A DNA stretch of 64,000 nucleotides from Psilocybe azurescens (taxonomy: Eukaryota > Basidiomycota > Agaricomycetes > Agaricales > Agrocybaceae), in contig JAJIRX010000773.1 of assembly GCA_023853785.1 (NCBI GenBank), positions 1 to 64,000 on the forward strand, read 5' to 3'. Shown in pieces: positions 22,098 to 34,433 of this stretch. The notes beneath the pieces were generated by a model. It did no database searches and was not told the origin of the DNA. It worked only from the letters and a program-made list of their open reading frames with translations. Position 1 is the first letter of the stretch; each line of letters starts with the position of its first letter. Made by a program: the position numbers and the translations under genes.

Positions 22098-23580
22098 ATG
22101 AGAGACATGTCCCGCTTTCCAGAACTTCGACACACTCAGGTCCTCCCTACACTACCTGTCGAGCTCGTGGATGACATCATCGACGAGGCATCCAGAACAT
22201 TGGACATATCGAGCATCTCGTCCATCGCACTGACATCGCATGCACTTCATAACCATGCAAATAAAGTGCGTTTCTCGGCGCTTGTCCCATTTCGTTGGTC
22301 CGCTTGGCAGGACATACAACACACAGCCGAGAGCATCAAAAACCTCGCAAGCGTCATTCGCAGCGGACACTCAATTGCCACGATGCCGGGGGTATGCACA
22401 TTCGCCACATCCTTCTCATTGCAGATGATCGGCTTTTATGACGAGGTCATGCCAGCTCTCGAAGATGGTAACCTAGCCTATGTTTTCAACAATTTGTTTC
22501 GGCCACCCCACACGGATACTCCGAATTCGGAATCTACTACGAGTATCCGCTCCCTCTCTTTGTACGTCTATAGATGGAGTCGTGGAGGTCATGACGACGA
22601 AGAGAATCCACGCTATGATGGATTAATCTGGAACTTAATCAACTCGGAGCTTTTGAAAGCGCTGGAAGATCTCCTTCAGTTCTCACAGCTAAACCGACTA
22701 AGTCTCAACGTGATGCGAAACCTACCACGAGATTTCCTGCTGGGCTCAAAAATCAAACACCTCTATCTTCGACGAGTCTCTGTAGGTCTATATCGGTCGC
22801 ACAATAGCAATGACAATCACGATCGGAATCAGGATGGAAATATTGATACGACGCGAAGGGGAGAGCCTGTACCATTGGAGTCTCTTGACATCGACGGCTC
22901 CGTCTCAATAGTGGATCTCGGGTTGATAGCCCATTCGGAATCCGATATGCCGGCTTCTCTTCGATATACATTCCCTTGTCTCACACAGTTCTCGATAGAT
23001 GTTACATACGCCCTAACGTTCAAGGTGCTCAACGAAGTTCTCCGCAGCGCTCCAGCTCTTAAGGCATTATCTGTGAGGTTGTGGATTGACCACAGTAAGT
23101 CATTTACTTGTAATACCTTACCGTCGAATATAAAGTAATGCGCCTCCCAAAGACCAATTTGTAACCCATCAAAATGATATTGCTATCGAATACGATCACC
23201 CAGCATATCTCGAATCCATTTCATTCACGAATGGTGTCGGAACTCATCTTTCTGTCATAACCCACCTCCTCAAACCCGATGCCACTTTAAAGTTCGATAA
23301 TCTTCATATAACACTTAGCGTTCCCTCTCCTGAACCTCTGACTGTCGTAAGATATCTAGAGGATATCAATGTCAGTATCCTGGATAAACACCTCATCCAC
23401 CCTTCCTTCGTCGGCATCAAACACATTACCATTGGTCTAGGGGTTGAAGTATTAGCAATGATGAGGATTGACAAGCATATAGCCCCCGACGACGTGACCA
23501 GTCTGTGTGCTTACATAGCGGGCAGATTTCCATTATTATCAGAAAAGAATGCCGACAGGCTACAGATTATCTATCACTAG
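22098..23580 (+). CDS. F-box-like protein
   Basis: This is a putative substrate adaptor of an SCF ubiquitin ligase. The N-terminus holds an F-box-like motif (LPTLPVELVDDIIDEA, residues ~15-30), followed by a Leu-rich, LRR-like body typical of Agaricomycete F-box proteins. Exon 1 is 22098-23094 and exon 2 is 23153-23580. The intron of 58 bp starts GTAAGT and ends AAAG, and the phases join as CAC-AAC-CAA. The total is 475 codons including TAG. An alternative start lies at 22110 (ATGTCCCGC), four codons in. No disruption is visible. The target protein cannot be inferred. Confidence 0.8.
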
Positions 23581-24106
23581 TCTCACAAGAACGTTCATCA
23601 GTGTTGGCTCTCTGGACAGTGTCCAACATTCTTTCAATCCTACGATTGCTACATACAGAGACTCGAGCGTTCTCGGCATTCGTAAACTATGTAATGAAAA
23701 GTACTTCTTATCGCATGCTTTATGACGCGACGCCTATTCGACTGTCATAAAAATGACAGCTCTTGGGATGTTTTCCGTTGGTTTTCCTTTCAGAGGTGAG
23801 CTTATGAGTTCCTCCGAGTACAAGTACTACAGTTGGCACATATTCTTCTCGAGTTCCGCAATAAGCTAAGTTATAGGTATCGGTGACGAGTGTAGGGCCG
23901 CGCCAAGGGGGAGGTCCATCGGCCTCCAACCTATGTTCAACGTCCTGTAGCTATCTACGTATAACATTCTTTAGGCGAATATACACCTCTATGCTTCAAG
24001 TGGCGCTAGTAGGCGGAAGACGAAGTAAAGGGATATCTCATATACCATCTCCCTCGCCAGGCGTGAACAGCGGAAGACCTGCATGACCATCTATATAAGT
24101 AGAACT
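23581..24106. other. Spacer; right part shared with the CCT3 3' flank
   Basis: The stretch from about 24040 matches 52388-52456 (GCCAGGCGTGAACAGCGGA versus GCCAGGCGCGAACAGCGGA), so the CCT3 duplication includes about 65 bp of 3' flank. Confidence 0.6.
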
Positions 24107-24879
24107 CTACTGCACCTCCATCATCTCCTCAGGCAGAGCACTCGCGCCTCCTCCGCCTTCTTGCACCTTGCGCACGGCCTGGACGACGTCGTCCACGCAG
24201 AAGAGCATGCGCGCAGCCTGTGTCAGGTATCAGAACTGAGTAAGTAAAGAAGAGCAACATAATATCAAAAAACGGACCTTGATGGCAGTTTTAAGGGTTT
24301 GGATCTGGAGAGGGAAGGAGAAGAAGCAGAAGATCAGACGCAGACGCCATGTCCAGATCGAGTGAGTACGAACCTTGACACTAGCGGACTCGTACAACCC
24401 ATACTCCTTCATATCGACAATCCTGTCCGTATCGCCATTGACACCCCCCCCCTAAAAAAAACCCCCCGCATTTGGTTCAGCACTAGAACAACAAAAATAA
24501 CAAAAAAGAAAAGAAAAAAACGCACCCACAACTCCGTCAATACCCTAATAACATTCCCGCCCGAATTCTGGATCAGCACCCAGGGGATATCGTCCATCAC
24601 GTCCACAACTGCTCTATACGGCTACGTTCCCAAGCCCTGCACCGAGCCTCTGTGGGCCTTCTGCTGCAGCCCGACACTAATGGCCATCTCGGTGCCGCCG
24701 GCGGGGCAAAAGGTGGGGTTGAAGAAGGCGTTGCAGGTGGCGGACATGGCGTCTGCGAGGTTGCGGTCGATCTCGTTCAGGATGTCTGGAGGGCCCGCGG
24801 AGGAGGGTGCGTGCTTTTGGGGCGCGGCATTCGGTGAGGAATGTGAAGTATCTGATTGATGGAGGATGAGGAGAGGGAG

Positions 24880-26435
24880 GAGATGGTTGGTTAGTTCAGA
24901 GTTGGGAGCGAGATTCATGAAGAAACAGATAAGAAAAAAAAATAGGTAAAACACAAAGAAGAAAGTAGTGCGAATCAAACAAACAAAAAAGAACAAAAAC
25001 AAGCCCGAAACGCATAACCCATAATTCCAAATGAACGCACGATGAACGACGAAAGACGTACGCTCGCCCGCTCGCTTGCATGCGCAAGGAGAAAAACAAA
25101 ACAAAATAAAACGAAGACACCAGCCCCAGCCAGTGCAACCAAAGAAAAAGAAAAAAGTGAAATAAGATTCTGCTCCGTTCCGCCCCAAACAGAACGGAAA
25201 CGAAAACCAAAAAGAAGAGCCAACGAAAGCAAAAGGCGAAAAGCGAAAGAGAGACAGAAAGCGTAAAGAGGAAAAGGATAGAGATAGAAAATAAAAAATA
25301 AAAAATAAGACCCAACTAGCCGCACCAACAAACAAGCAAACAAGCAAACCCAAACCAAATGAGAAAAAAAAAGAGAATACAGTCGCACGCGCAGACGCAG
25401 ACGCAGAAAAGAGACGGACATGGACATGGACAGAGAGAATCTTGACTTTTCGTCGTGAACCGAACTGAAGAGAAGAAAAGAAAAGAGAGAAAACTTCGAT
25501 CGGACGGGAACCGAACCAGAACCAAGGACAGAGAAGAAGCAAAAAAAAGGATGGGAATGGGAACGGGAACGGGCGGCCAAGATTCTAGTACCAATTCCAG
25601 TCTCAATTCCAATTCCAATTCCATCCATCGAAGGGATGAATGGTCATGGTCAAACGGTCAAGAACCAGCACCAGAAGAAAGGGCCGGGGCGCAGAACGAA
25701 CGATGTACGACGGTGCAAAATAAAATAAAATAAACAGTACGAAAAGAAGCAAAAAAATGAACAGAACAGAACAGAAAGAAAAAAAAATCCACGCGGGCGT
25801 CGAAGTCCAAGTCCAAAAAAGAATCATATCGCGGGTGTACACGCACGCACGCATGTCGAAAGACAGAGCGAGGGCGTGAGGAAAAAGACGCAGACTCAGA
25901 CACTGGAACGAACGAACTAACGACGGGACACAAGAAAACAGCACGAACGAAAAGAAGGAAAAACAGAACGAGAACAGAAAAGGAAAGGAAAGGAAAGATG
26001 AAACGAGAAAAAGAGAAAAATCTACGCGAACGTCCAAGAATCCAATCCCAAGTCCAAGTCCCGAAAAAATCGCATCGCGGGCGGTGTGCACGTACGTATG
26101 TCAAAAGACAGAAGACAGAGTGAGGGCGAAGGCGAGAAAATATACAGAGAAAACAGACGCAGAACGCAGAACGCAGAACGCAGACGCAGGCACTCACACT
26201 GATCACCAAGAATCGAACCAAGAAAAAAAAAAAAAAGAGAAAGAGAAAGTAGAAGGAAGTAAAAACGCAAGGGCTATGAAAGCCAAAACCAAACATGCAC
26301 ACGCACACGCAAGGCAAGGCAAAGCAGAGCAAGGTAAAGCAGCCCAGCCCAGCCCAGCCCAGCAAATGAAAAGCAAAAAAAAACCGTAAAAAGACCCAAA
26401 ACCACCCCAAAAAGAAAAAAGAATAAAAAAATTCA
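24880..26435 (-). repeat. 1.5-kb strand-asymmetric (purine +/pyrimidine -) intron of CCT3 pseudogene
   Basis: The region between the KIGDE exon and the next coding segment is almost all A/G on the + strand, so any transcript from the minus strand would be T/C-rich. It contains an approximate internal duplication: ~25785-25900 resembles ~26010-26135 (AAGTCCAAGTCC, ATCGCGGG, GACAGAG..GAGGGCG shared). The equivalent intron of the intact gene is 905 bp. Confidence 0.75.
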
Positions 26436-26847
26436 ACACTCACTCATCCCCGATCTTCCCCACCCTAAACACCCCACACCCCGTCCCGACATCGCTCTCC
26501 CTGATATCCTCGATGCGGTTCACGATCGTCGCGCCGACCGCGAGCGCGATGCGGTTGTTGTCCGACTTGCGCGAATATGTGCTGCGCGAGGTCTGTGAGG
26601 GAGGGAAGATGTTATTATTAGTATTAACATATACACATGAACTAAGGTGAAGCGGGGAAGGGGAAAGGGAAAAGGAGTAACAGAACGCACCACATACCCC
26701 CTCTCCGTAACGACCCAAATTCGGCTTCATTTCCAGCAGCCTGTCATATAGCTGCTTCACCTGCTCCTCCTCGATCTCCTGCGCGCGCGCCTAGTCCCCC
26801 TCCCTGCTGAACTCCATGTTCGTCTGCGACTCGCCCATCTTGTACTC

Positions 26848-26870
26848 GGGGGGGGGGGGGGGGGGGGGGG
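26848..26870. repeat. Poly-G run of 23 bases
   Basis: An uninterrupted run of 23 G lies in a former exon of the CCT3 pseudogene. The intact copy reads CTCGAGGGGACAGTC at this place. Confidence 0.95.
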
Positions 26871-27790
26871 AAGTCGAGCAGGGTGATGCGCGGGTGCGTG
26901 ATGTCTTTGTTAAGGAGGCCTGAGAGCACCCGCGATTCCTCGATTTCACCACTGGGGATCTTCTTGACGCGCGCGTATCTCTTTATATCAACACACGTCT
27001 GCCTATGCACATGGCCCTGCCTGCCTCCGCCCATGCACTCCCCCGCCGCAGCTGCAGCCCCGGGAGCGACACCATGGCCGTGGCTCACAGCGACAGTGCG
27101 CACCGCCTGCAACGCGAGCGCACACATCATATCCGACTAGCGCATGAAGAACTTGGTGCCGATGGACGTATTGATGAGCGCGAGCACCTGTACGTCGTCG
27201 GCGGTGTCGATGGGGACGGAGATACGCTGGATGATGGAGAGCGCCTCGGCGAGGACCTTGTTGTAGGCAGAGATGACGATGAAGGGGTGGATGCCGCGCT
27301 TGAGCTGGATTGGGCGAGGATATCGCCGACTGTATGGGTGGGTGGGTGGGTAAAGGTGGAAGCGGTAAGAGAGAAGTGGTAAGAGAGAAGTGGTAAGAGA
27401 GAAGTGGCAAGGAAGAAGTGGTAAGAAAGAAGAAAGAGGGAGGAAGAGGGAGGACTGCGCACCGAGGATGATGACGCTCGTGGTGCTGTGGCCGCACTCC
27501 TCGTCCTGGGTCCTGCTGAGCTCGATCGTGTTCTTTGCGGCGGGATGCGCGACATCGATCTCGTGCAGGGTTGCGTTGCCGTTGTTTGTCAGTCTGTATG
27601 GGGAGGACGGGGACAATGATGATTACAGTCAGGATCGTGTACAACATGTGGAAGAAGGCGGATAAAAAGAGAGATGGACGCACAGGACACTGCCAAGGAT
27701 CATTTTGAGCACGGCTTTGGGGGCCAGACACGTCCTGATAACATCGGTGACCGTCTGCACATCACCATCGCCATCGCCATCTTCAGTGGT

Positions 27791-28252
27791 GCTGGTCCAG
27801 GATAAGAAGCAGGGAAGCACAGCTTTACAGCGGTGAAGTGCCCCTACACCAACTAAATAGACTAACAGCGCAAATGACGATAAAGAATAAACATATTTTG
27901 AGTCGGGTCGGAAGAAATGGGCCGAAGCAAAGAACAAGCAAGCGGAACAACATGGAGATTTAATTAGATCGGAGCTTGAATAAACGTTTCTACAATCGTC
28001 TCGCTACTTGAAGTGTTAAATTCTGCAGTGGTATTCGGCTATCAATCCCATAATATGACTTCAACTGCAAGCTTGATACGTGATTTATTCATGAACCTGT
28101 TATTACCATTCTCATGTTCGTAATGGCAAGCCTCTCCACCAGCACAGTCGGTGCCATCCCCTAACTCCAGGTCATACAAACATAATCATCAGAGAGAGAC
28201 TACGTACCAAAACAATGATCTGCACGGACTTGATATAATACTGAACGTCTGC
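27791..28252. other. Spacer between CCT3 pseudogene and membrane protein
   Basis: A trace of CCT3 exon 2 and its intron persists to about 27840 (CAGCGGTGA shared with 55467-55475). Nothing is recognised beyond. Confidence 0.45.
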
Positions 28253-28930
28253 TCAGGGATATCCTATCACGCTGAATGACGGAACCGGCATGGAGACGGC
28301 ATAGAGCACGATTGCGAGCGGGTAGGCCGCGGCCAAATCTACCACCAGCATAATCATATGCTTAAATATTCTTTGCAGGCCGGACGGTGCTGTGTGTAGG
28401 CTGGAGACTCCAGAGTAGTTTAATCTCCATCCAATGAGAAACGCGGAAGGCACGGTGGCGCCGAGTGAGATGAACGTCGGACCCCTTTCGATGTTATTGA
28501 AGAGATTGCGGTTCATATAGGTGGATGGGTTGGTAAACGCCCCTGATAGAACCATCACAGCACCTAAGAGACCTGTAATAGCATAAGCGATTAATAGGAG
28601 TGTGTATGCCGAATATGCTCTCCGGCGCTCACCAAGTTCTGCAACAAAAACTAGCAGCGGGACCCAACATGAACTTCCCCAGACGTTAAAACACCTCCAT
28701 ATCTGTTAAGAACGTAGAGACATAGATGATAAAGAAGTATCATATACAGTAATGGCTTTATTAAATACTGACCAGTAGTCAGTATGATGCAATAAGCGCG
28801 GAAAGGAACAGAAACTCATCGAGTAGGAACATCCACACCAGGCCTGCTCCCAGCGTCTCGAAGATGAACTCCCGCGTGTCTCCGTTTCCCAAGACCGCCC
28901 ATTCGCACATGAGATACAAATAACCTTGAG
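28253..28930 (-). CDS. Multi-pass membrane protein, partial model
   Basis: The function is unknown. Three hydrophobic coding segments line up on the minus strand, separated by intron-like gaps. The first is near 28905-28795 (LMCEWAVLGNGD, EFIFETLGAGLVWMFLLDEF), the second near 28695-28625 (CWVPLLVFVAELG) and the third at 28558-28253 (GPTFISLGATVPSAFLIGWRL, HMIMLVVDLAAAYPLAIVLY). The pattern of short helices with a conserved-looking last helix resembles Agaricomycete seven-helix proteins of the DUF6533/DUF6534 type, but I cannot assign it. A stop seems to close the first segment unless a splice site removes it. The start codon was not identified. Confidence 0.45.
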
Positions 28931-30295
28931 GTGACTTTATTTAAAGAGAAGAGGAGAACAGATGGTTGCGCGCATCAGTCTTCAGCCAGCAGCCTTCGGT
29001 CTGAATGGTGCTCACCGATTCGAAGTTCGTGCTGTATGGAAATGAACGTACGGTCGCATATATGTGAATCAGACAATCAAAGCGGAGGCTATTCTTCAGC
29101 TTATTGGCGTCAACGCCTGTCCCGAACCTACGGTCTCAGTGACTCGGTACTGCGCAGACCATGAATAAAGGAAATTAGGGAGAGGACGGAAAGGAGATGT
29201 GGATAGACGTACTTTTAGAGGATGGGTGTCCGTAAGATATACGGCCTCTGGATGTCGTGTTCACGAGCGCTTCTGTTCAGATGATCGATATATTTGAGAA
29301 CGCACATAAATTTTTCTAAAATCACAAATCAAAAAGGGAGAAGAGCATGAAAGTCGAATCATGATTCATTAGCGAGGCGTGGATCATTGAAGGGTGGGAG
29401 GGAAATGCATGTTACAGTATCCGCTCTCTATCGTTCCCTTCTTGTAGCACGGACCTCGTACGCGCTTTTGTATCCCAAGGTCGGATGTACAGCAACCCAG
29501 CGCCGCCCTTCTCGATATCACCTGACCTCTTCCTTCTCTCTCGCTCGGCTTCCCCCCGTCGCCTCCACCTTTCGCATCGAGATCTGTGCCACCCGCACCC
29601 GCACCCTCTCCTGACCCCGTCCCGCACCCTGGCCGTCTGCCACCCGAGTAAACTATCTTCAAGGTTGCGTCTGCGACTGCTCCTCGAAGAGGGAAGATTG
29701 ACACGCTGCTAGGCGGTCCCGGCGCTCTGCATGGTTGTGCTGTGGAAGAATGTCAGTGAGTGTGAATGCGGATAGGAAAAGAGCAGAAGGGAAAAGAAGG
29801 GAACAAGAAAATGTCGGCGTTGGGAAGAACTGGATACGACGTGGATGCCGATGATTATTAGTGACTGCATGCGTGAATTTATGCGTGTGCACGGTGACGA
29901 TGAGTGAAAGTGATAATGAGATGGAAATGAGGATGAGGATGCGAATGATAGTGCACAGTGACTTACCAAAGCGAGAGTGAGGACTGGCACGATCGGGCAC
30001 GTTGTATGTGCCGTCCAAAGACTATGGTGTTGTGTTGTAGGGTACGACGAATGATAAATCGGACATCAAGTCGACAAGCGGTGCGAAGCAGCATATAAAA
30101 TTTAAAATAAGACCGAGAGATGGGTGTCGGACGTGGGCGATTGAAAATCAAAAGATGCATATATGCATCCTCGCTCTGGGTTGGGTCAAAGCCGCAGCTG
30201 ATGTTGATGTTGATGGCCCAAGGACCGCGCTGTCTGTGCTTCTAGACATGTTGAATCCGGCAGCACCAGGTCTAGGGGTTGTATTACTACCTGAT
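28931..30295. other. Intergenic or unresolved DNA
   Basis: Overlapping short frames on both strands in the C/T-rich stretch 29470-29640 have no family match. No reliable gene model can be drawn. Confidence 0.35.
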
Positions 30296-30895
30296 TTACT
30301 CCTGCTCCTCGATGTCGGCCACCCCGAGCGCGATTAGGCATCCCACCATCCCGACAGCCACTTTATCCTCACCCTCTTTGACCGGAACCAGATTGAATAG
30401 ATCCTTGTGCCCCCGATTGAATCGTCGTATCGGGTCTGACCTGCGATGGGACTCGGAGGAGTGGCCTGGCTCGGACTCGGACTCGGTATCAGGTTCGACT
30501 CGGGAAGGTGAAGAACGTTTCGGAAGGAAAGAGCAATCAAGTGATGAATTTGGAATAGGGTGGCAAGAATAGCATCGGTTCGTGAGTTGACCCCGGTCCG
30601 AGCCTGCAATTACGAACAATGTACATCTATCATTCTCAGATTTCTCCAACCCCTGCGGGCCTGTGAGCATTGCGTGACGTATGTGGGTTTTGCTTCGTAT
30701 TCGTCCTCTGCGAATGCCTGCGCTGGGCCTACTATTAACAGTGTGCACTCGAAAGGGCCTCCATTCTCGATGTATCGATACACAACTTTCCGTTTTGTTT
30801 CCGCTTATCCATCGTTTTACTATTCTTCGAACCGCCATGCTCTCATCATTTGCGTTTACTATGGTGTGCCTGTCTCCTTCGTCTAAGCCGCGCAT
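30296..30895 (-). CDS. Hypothetical 199-residue ORF
   Basis: This is an open frame of 199 codons with an acidic/Ser-rich stretch (EPDTESESEPGHSSESHRR) followed by KDLFNLVPVKEGEDKVAVG and a hydrophobic C-terminus (GMVGCLIALGVADIEEQE). The C-terminal half has ordinary protein-like composition; the N-terminal half does not. It could be the last exon of a longer minus-strand gene. No homologue is recognised and no intron boundary decides the start. Confidence 0.25.
   Translation of the reverse strand: MRGLDEGDRHTIVNANDESMAVRRIVKRWISGNKTESCVSIHREWRPFRVHTVNSRPSAGIRRGRIRSKTHIRHAMLTGPQGLEKSENDRCTLFVIAGSDRGQLTNRCYSCHPIPNSSLDCSFLPKRSSPSRVEPDTESESEPGHSSESHRRSDPIRRFNRGHKDLFNLVPVKEGEDKVAVGMVGCLIALGVADIEEQE
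30615..30690. repeat. Dispersed ~75-bp repeat, copy 1
   Basis: It shares ACATCTATCATTCTCAGATT, the following CTCCA and later GACGTATGTG with the segment at ~32380-32452. The spacing is the same with scattered mismatches. Confidence 0.6.
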
Positions 30896-33518
30896 TCTTC
30901 CTTCATTTTTCCTCTCCGTCAGTGGTTACTTCTCAGTCTTTTCCACTTTCGTTCATCGCCTTTGTGACTCGTTTTGTCCTGCCATCTCCCATCCATTTCT
31001 ATCCAATTTCACCCTGCCCCTACCTAGCCGCAGCCCGTCGTGCTTTATGTCGTCTCCGTGTACTGGTATCCTTCGTTTCTCCTGTTATTTTTCTTTGCAT
31101 AAACCTCTCACACGTAATTAACTCAACGGCTTAGTCTGTGGTCTATCTCACATCCAATGTAGCCTTATAGCTGGCTATTCTCGTGTGGTCTCTGCGCCTG
31201 CGTCTGCCTCGTGGTTCGTGACACGGAGTCACGGCGTATAAGCTCGTTCTTTTCACCGTGCAATTTTACCTGGCTTCAGTGCAGTGGCTGTACACGATAT
31301 ATTCACATACATGTTCTCCTTGTTCTTAAGGATCGATGATTCGCGGGACTTCCAGCTGGTTGCGGGCTCGATTAGACTCTTTTAGTGCTAGCTTCCGAAC
31401 TCAAGTAGAAATAGATGGCCGCATCGTTATGTTTTCATCCTTCTATTGTGAGATACTTTCAATATCTCGTCTCAAACCCCACGATACAATACGGTGATGG
31501 ATGTAGAGAATTGAGATTCAGCTGCAAGTTCCTCCGTTCAGCATACATTTTTGGGCAACCATTGGTCTCAGGAAAGTGTCATTCTGGAGGCTAGGGAATC
31601 TTGAGCTCGTGCGGATGCACTCATTCTTCATCGCCGCCCAGTCAGTGTATGCGAAGTATTCCAGGACGAGATAATTTAAGGTGGAAATTGGGACCAGACC
31701 TTATGTTCTTCAGAGCCAGAGGTTCAAGGGAGTTCCAGAAGGGAGTTCCAGACCTTTAAAACATCTTCGTGAAGACAGTGGACGCAATCTATTAGGACAT
31801 AGCCTTCGAAGGAATCCCATTTGTTAGCACAATATTGAAAATTTTTAAGGAAAATAAAATCACTCTTAAACCCGTCGTTGGATGAGTACAATATTGGCTA
31901 TACCATGTATGGCTCGACGGTACCTGATAGACACTTCGACCTTTTGGCGGGCATTGTAACTGTGTTAGTCCAGCGCATATGATCGGGTCCAGCCCGGCTC
32001 GGGGACAACCAGACGCTCTCGAGGTCTGGTATGGGCAATCTTCAAGTTGACGTTGAGTTAACACAAATGTCAATATTTGCCATGTCGTTCGTTAGTATCC
32101 GCCAAAAGTTTCAAATGGTCTATAGAGGGTATATTAGATACATACTACATTCATCGTGCCGTTGACTTGGGGTGTTTGGATTACTGTAGTAGGGGTTTTG
32201 CAGGCGGGAATCGTGTACGGCAAGCAGTCACCCTCGACGAGATGTCCGTCGCTCTCCCATACTCTTAAGCTTCAGAATTATCTTATAGAAAGTGCGCCAT
32301 TACCCTAGATGCGTGTTTTCTCAGTTGGTTGTATATCGTTTTAAGCTTTAGCTGATTGCAATTCAACGACAGACTAAAATTCACATCTATCATTCTCAGA
32401 TTGCTCCACTCCTCTGCCATCCCGTGAACATTCCGCGACGTATGTGCAGGACATGAATTATCTCATAAAGTCAGATGTATGCAGCAAATACACGTTTTAG
32501 ACAGTTTATGGAAATGCTCACCAGAGGTTTATAGCCCATTATCTGCTCTGATTAGGACGCAGAGAGTGCTAGTGCATTCGAGGAGGAATCTCTGCCGAGA
32601 GTAAGGCTGGTTGGTGCCGGGTAGACTGTGGGACCGGAGCTCGCGGGGAAAACTATAGCCCCAAGACGTTTCTGAGATGGGTAGTTGATGCAAGTAAGCG
32701 AAAATCGGTAAGATATAACGCATTTTGTACAGATTACACGCTTACCTGATCCCTGACCACCATTATAAGCCACTGGAACGTGGAGGATTATAATTTATTG
32801 ACGAAGGTTAGTTATTTGGCTTCGTCAGGTTGATGCATTCCAGCCAAATGCGTATACACAGGTAGATCTAAAGAGCCTAGGCTACGCGAAGAACAAGATG
32901 GTAAATTAAAAGAGGCTGTGCCTTCAGGATATATTGTCAAACAACACTCATATTAGCACTGGAAGCCTTGCATCCCACGTTAACCTTTGCTTCTGCCTTT
33001 TCCGCTACTCCTAGCTGCGACTAAACATTATTAACGAAGATTCCCGACTTCAACGGCCAATATGACGGGACGCAGCAGCAATGGATAAGACGGGGTACAT
33101 GGAATTACCGAATGGATGGAAAGAAGAGAGAGTGGTGATATGACAGGGCCCATGAAGACGACGACTCTGGATTCGATTGTGTCTTGTCGTAAGGTCGTGT
33201 AACATAAGGCCTCGGATCTTCTTTTCTCACAGGTCGTTGATGAAGGAAAGAAAATAGAGAATTTAAGAGGTCATCCATCACGTATAACAAGAGGTAGTAG
33301 AATCTCACCGAATGCCTCTATTTGAGTATTCGTTTTCGTACCGATAGCATTCATTTCGAACGGTGGACAAGACGAGCGCAGAACTATTGGAAGGATGAAA
33401 AAGTATAGGTTTAGTGTATGTCACACTCTGTAAGCAAAAATAACCAGTCCAGGGTTACTCGCTCTGCATGTTTGGGATTGCGCGGCTCAAGCACTCAGAG
33501 GCTATGTCAAGAGAGTGG
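30896..33518. other. Intergenic, no gene recognised
   Basis: Apart from the dispersed ~75-bp repeat, only short frames are present on both strands. Nothing else can be supported. Confidence 0.4.
32380..32452. repeat. Dispersed ~75-bp repeat, copy 2
   Basis: This is the direct-orientation relative of 30615-30690, about 1.75 kb away. It may be the remains of a duplication or a short mobile element. Confidence 0.6.
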
Positions 33519-33523
33519 TGGGG

Positions 33524-33884
33524 TGTGACGATCCGGTACACTTCTCACACGTTGATTATCTTTTCTTTATCTTATCTTTTATTTCGACTGCATTCCATTC
33601 CGTCGACCTATACACGAGTTATCCCTCTCCATTCTTTACTATCCCTTTTTCATCTGAAACCATTCCTTACCAATAACCCTGAATATGACCTCTTTTATCT
33701 AGACCCTTTTACATAGTCTTAGGACACTATTCTACAGTATAAATACAGGCCATGTTCTAGATACAATCCCCCAGTGAATAATTAGCATTTATACCTGTCT
33801 ATTCAGTGCTTAAGCCTCACTACCATATACATTCCGTGTGTCAGTACGAATACTCCCGCAGTCACGATAGTCACTACTGTCACA
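33524..33884 (+). mobile_element. Solo LTR, copy 1 (Ty3-like 5-bp duplication)
   Basis: The 361-bp element starts TGTGACGATCC and ends ACTACTGTCACA, with inverted TGTGAC/GTCACA tips. It is flanked on both sides by TGGGG (33519-33523 and 33885-33889), a perfect 5-bp target duplication. It has a TATA-like ACAGTATAAATAC near 33733. A relative in the opposite orientation lies at 56416-56766. There is no internal coding region next to it. Confidence 0.9.
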
Positions 33885-34433
33885 TGGGGATCTGAACCAA
33901 CCGTGGGATATCCCGAAAGCTTCCGGCTGTTTGGTTCTGCGCATCATTTCGACCTATGTCGACTTGGTCCCTTGCCAATAGCACTGCTCTGCTCATAACT
34001 GGTTCATCTTGATCTGCACCTCCACTATATATGATCTCATCCGCCTGACAGAACTACAAGTATAAACCCATTCGGGTGATACTGCTACAGCCTGGGCGCC
34101 ATACATAGCTTTAACAAAATGTACCATTTCTTTCTGCTAGTATCGCAACTTGATAGGCACTTCTGCTGGGGTTCCAGATAGATGACGTGAAATCAATTAA
34201 CAGAATGACATATTTTTGAATGCTGAACGCTTCCCATTAGACGAAATAATAACTTCGACTCTCTCGACAGTAAGTCCTCTTTCCTCACATGTTCGATAAA
34301 AACTATGCTGTCTGAACGTCGGCGACAGATGTACGCTGGTCTCCAACAGCTCGCCCCCGCGAGGGAAGTCATTTAAATTAGAATCAAACTATCGCATGGC
34401 GGAATACAGTCCTGGTCGTTCACTGCCTTTAGA

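Larger units (their letters stand above)
24107..27790 (-). pseudogene. CCT3 (chaperonin gamma subunit) pseudogene
   Basis: This is a decayed paralogue of the intact gene at 52457-55642. From right to left it keeps [40 protein letters not shown], a GDGTTS-like segment changed to [73 protein letters not shown] and [11 protein letters not shown]. It ends at the homologous stop (CTA on +, 24107-24109). Exons 1-2 are missing or unreadable, a TAG interrupts the [11 protein letters not shown] segment near 26792, and a 23-base G run replaces coding bases at 26848. The first of three glycines in PGGGATE is lost. The product would not fold as a TRiC subunit. Confidence 0.9.

Noticed and set aside
25640..26443. 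Long Phe/Leu/Ser-rich open frames on the minus strand resembling membrane proteins
   Set aside because: They are translations of the pyrimidine-rich CCT3 intron. Low-complexity T/C DNA gives such frames by chance.
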